Under the pieces are notes generated by a model that did not search any database, was not told where the DNA came from, and saw only the letters and a program-made list of their open reading frames with translations. Below, one piece after another: positions 62,131-64,000 of a stretch of DNA of 64,000 bases. Position numbers and translations under genes: made by a program. Source of the stretch: Chitinophaga sp. sic0106 (lineage in GTDB: Bacteria > Bacteroidota > Bacteroidia > Chitinophagales > Chitinophagaceae); assembly GCF_019219075.1 (NCBI RefSeq), contig NZ_JAHUWJ010000014.1:62001-126000 (forward strand), written 5' to 3'. Numbering within the stretch: position 1 is the stretch's first letter; each line of letters opens with the position of its first letter.

Positions 62131-63064
62131 GACCATTCTCATTTAATTGTGAAAGTTGCTGAAACAGTTCTTTTTCTTTGTCAGACAGGTGGGTGGGTAT
62201 GCGTACCACCGATTTAATGTAGAGGTCGCCAGCGTTACCCTTGTTATCATATGCAGGCATCCCTTTACCTTTCAGCCGAAAAACCTTGCCACTATCTGTG
62301 CCTGCCGGGATATTCATATTCAGGGAAGCGCCTGGTGTGGGTACTGTTATTTTTCCACCCAGCACGGCGGTATACAGGGGAATATCCACATCCGCATACA
62401 GGTCTTGTCCTTTGAGTTCATACCCGGGGTGGGGTGCTAGTTGTATGGAGATGAGTAAATCCCCGTTTTCACCACCCTGGCGGCCCGGAGAACCTTTTCC
62501 CTTCAATCGTATTACCTGACCTTCATAAAGGCCCGGTTTGAGCTTTATATTCAATCTGCTGCCACTTACTTCTACCTGGCGGGTAGCGCCGTTATAGGCA
62601 TCTGCCAGGCTCACCTCCATGGTGGCCTGTACATCGCGGCCGCGCGTGGTACGTTGCTGTCTGCGGCCACCGCCGGAAAAGCGGTTTCCAAACAGTTGTT
62701 CGAAGAAGTCAGAAAAATTACCTCCTTCCCCGCCAAACATATCATCCATATTGCCCTGGTAGGTGTAGGACTGACCGCCGCCACCGCCGCCAAACTGGGA
62801 CCAGTCGTAGTCTTCCGGACGGCCGCCATGCTGTTCGTAGTATTTATAGTTTTCACCGAACTGGTCATATTTCTTGCGTTTGTCGGCGTCGCTCAGCACT
62901 TCATAGGCCTCATTGATTTCTTTGAACTTATCTTCGGCGGCTTTATTATCAGGGTTTTTATCGGGGTGATATTTCACCGCCAGTTTTCTGTAGGCTTTTT
63001 TGATCTGGTCTGCTGTTGCACTCTTTTCTACGCCCAGGATTTTATAGTAGTCTTTTACATCCAT
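62123..63064 (-). CDS. DnaJ-type co-chaperone (CbpA-like, class B)
   Basis: A 313-residue J-protein. The J-domain (residues 1-70) carries HPD at 33-35 (YHPDKNP). A Gly/Phe-rich linker (about 75-135) follows, and then two beta-sandwich C-terminal domains (about 150-305, LNIKLKPGLYEGQVIRLKGK, LGGKITVPTPGASLNMNIPA). There is no zinc-binding CxxCxGxG, so it is CbpA-like and not the housekeeping DnaJ. It presents client proteins to DnaK. It heads an operon with the DinD-like and MFS genes. Confidence 0.95.
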   Translation of the reverse strand: MDVKDYYKILGVEKSATADQIKKAYRKLAVKYHPDKNPDNKAAEDKFKEINEAYEVLSDADKRKKYDQFGENYKYYEQHGGRPEDYDWSQFGGGGGGQSYTYQGNMDDMFGGEGGNFSDFFEQLFGNRFSGGGRRQQRTTRGRDVQATMEVSLADAYNGATRQVEVSGSRLNIKLKPGLYEGQVIRLKGKGSPGRQGGENGDLLISIQLAPHPGYELKGQDLYADVDIPLYTAVLGGKITVPTPGASLNMNIPAGTDSGKVFRLKGKGMPAYDNKGNAGDLYIKSVVRIPTHLSDKEKELFQQLSQLNENGHA

Positions 63065-63137
63065 AATTATAAAACTTGTTATGGTATGAACTTGTTCTAT
63101 GAAATTACGGAATCATAAAGATTTTTTCATTCAGGTT

Positions 63138-63210
63138 CCGAATCAGCGGCCACCGCAGGTGACCGCTGATTCGGGAGGTAGCCTTGCCTCAGGTAAGGCT
63201 ACCTCCCGAA
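63138..63210. repeat. Overlapping tandem hairpin element, copy 4
   Basis: The first hairpin has 17-nt arms (63138-63154, 63158-63174; one mismatch) around loop GCA. The second has 19-nt arms (63170-63188, 63192-63210; one mismatch) around loop TCA. They share TTCGG at 63170-63174. It lies 11 nt past the stop of the glutaminase gene. Confidence 0.75.
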
Positions 63211-63221
63211 CTATTTAAAAA

Positions 63222-64000
63222 TTAATTCCTTCCATCTAACAAATTCAAACCTAATTTATCCACCATATATTTCACCGCTAACTGACCTTTCACACTGTTT
63301 CCTGCTTTATCCAACGGTGGGGCAAACACGGCAATAGCCAGTTTACCGGGAACAACGGCAATAATGCCGCCACCAACACCACTCTTACCTGGCAGCCCGG
63401 TGTGGTATACCCAATCGCCGGTAGAGTCATACAACCCTTCCGTAATCATATTGGCTAATATTTTCGGACAGAAATCAGGGTTGATGACTTTTTCTTTCGT
63501 CACCGGGTTGATACCATTATTGGCCAGGGTGCCCGCCATCACGGCAAGGTCTCTGGCATTGGTACCATAGGAACAGGCTTTTGTGTAAAGATCTACGGAT
63601 ACATCTACATCATCATAAAACCTGCCATAAGAATACAGCAGCCAGGCGATTGCCCTGTTATGCTGATTGGTAACGGTTTCCGACTGATAGAGTTTATCTA
63701 TGACAGGTAGTCGGCGCCCTGCAAATTTGGCAAAAATATCATCAATTTTTGTCCATTTGGCGGCACTGTTGGGTGCTCTTACAAAGCTGTTAGTGGCCAT
63801 GGCACCAGCGTTTACAAGTGGATTTACGGCTCTGGCGGGTTCTAACTCTACCGCCAGTACGGAGTTAAAAGGCATACCAGTTGCATTTACACCAATACTG
63901 TCTTCAATGGCTTTAGCACCATTGTCCTGCATAGCCAATGCCAGTACAAATACTTTTGAGATAGACTCGATACCAAACTCATACTTGGTGTCGCCCACTT
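63222..64000 (-). CDS. glsA: Glutaminase A (5' end outside window)
   Basis: The C-terminal 258 or so residues of a serine-dependent beta-lactamase-like glutaminase, cut by the window edge; the first codons seen are internal. The catalytic Ser-x-x-Lys is in ESISKVF. Other landmarks are NPLVNAGAMATNSFV, NHRAIAWLL-like (HNRAIAWLL), ACSYGTNARDLAVMAGTLAN and GLPGKSGVGGGIIAVVPG. It hydrolyses glutamine to glutamate and ammonia. About 50 to 90 N-terminal residues should lie beyond the edge; whether it is exported cannot be judged. Confidence 0.93.
   Translation of the reverse strand, partial: VGDTKYEFGIESISKVFVLALAMQDNGAKAIEDSIGVNATGMPFNSVLAVELEPARAVNPLVNAGAMATNSFVRAPNSAAKWTKIDDIFAKFAGRRLPVIDKLYQSETVTNQHNRAIAWLLYSYGRFYDDVDVSVDLYTKACSYGTNARDLAVMAGTLANNGINPVTKEKVINPDFCPKILANMITEGLYDSTGDWVYHTGLPGKSGVGGGIIAVVPGKLAIAVFAPPLDKAGNSVKGQLAVKYMVDKLGLNLLDGRN

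Noticed and set aside
1..64000. CRISPR arrays, tRNA or rRNA genes, prophage and intact insertion sequences
   Set aside because: No regularly spaced repeats, cloverleaf-like sequences, rRNA segments, integrase, capsid or transposase frames were found; the only direct duplication is the XRE module and the only mobile-like feature is the 117-bp element.

Overview
The window reads as a chromosomal stretch of a Bacteroidota bacterium of the Chitinophagaceae type, most likely Chitinophaga or a close relative. The evidence is three SusC/SusD pairs, an ECF sigma/FecR pair, T9SS proteins (PorP/SprF-like protein and a giant adhesin with a type B C-terminal domain), FtsX-type permeases, a membrane-anchored winged-helix regulator, few Shine-Dalgarno sequences, and a lanthipeptide-type precursor of the kind known from this group. 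No rRNA, tRNA, CRISPR array, prophage or intact insertion sequence was seen. The genus assignment is inference from gene content.

Layout. (1) 1-5.8 kb: a minus-strand cluster (secreted epoxide hydrolase, YceI protein, tautomerase, SDR, SnoaL-like protein) faces a sigma54-type response regulator, with a Crp/Fnr regulator beyond it. Sigma54-like and Crp/Fnr-like sites lie in front of the cluster genes. (2) 6-12.8 kb: small accessory genes, namely a DUF808 membrane protein, an orphan lanthipeptide-like precursor, a membrane one-component regulator, DoxX, a GNAT/HTH pair resembling a toxin-antitoxin module, AraC, NmrA-like and GT2. (3) 12.8-20.1 kb: a sigma/FecR-controlled SusCD system, with the sigma gene divergent from fecR. 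(4) 20.3-24.8 kb: an FtsX-type permease, then an overlapping hydrolase / ECF sigma / membrane-protein operon. (5) 24.8-32.7 kb: SusD, SusC, a DeoR regulator and a GH9-CE4 fusion enzyme. (6) 32.8-38 kb: a flavin monooxygenase, small soluble proteins, a phosphoesterase and mqo. (7) 38.1-46.1 kb: a GH29-GH28-SusC-SusD polysaccharide locus aimed at a fucose- and uronate-containing glycan, probably pectic. (8) 46.2-50.6 kb: a MITE-like element, DUF1634/TauE, CvfB, and two tandem copies of a divergent module of an XRE regulator and a 76-residue protein. (9) 50.8-58.7 kb: a PorP/SprF-like protein and a 2311-residue cadherin-repeat T9SS adhesin. (10) 58.9-64 kb: a hybrid kinase, MFS exporter, DinD-like protein and DnaJ-type co-chaperone in one run, then a glutaminase cut by the window edge.

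Two observations stand out. The duplicated XRE / 76-residue modules at 48.7-50.3 kb keep identical paired GTAC operators 14 bp apart. Four intergenic elements share an architecture of two successive long stems with 3-nt loops and overlapping inner arms, while their sequences are unrelated; all sit within about 11 nt of a stop codon.
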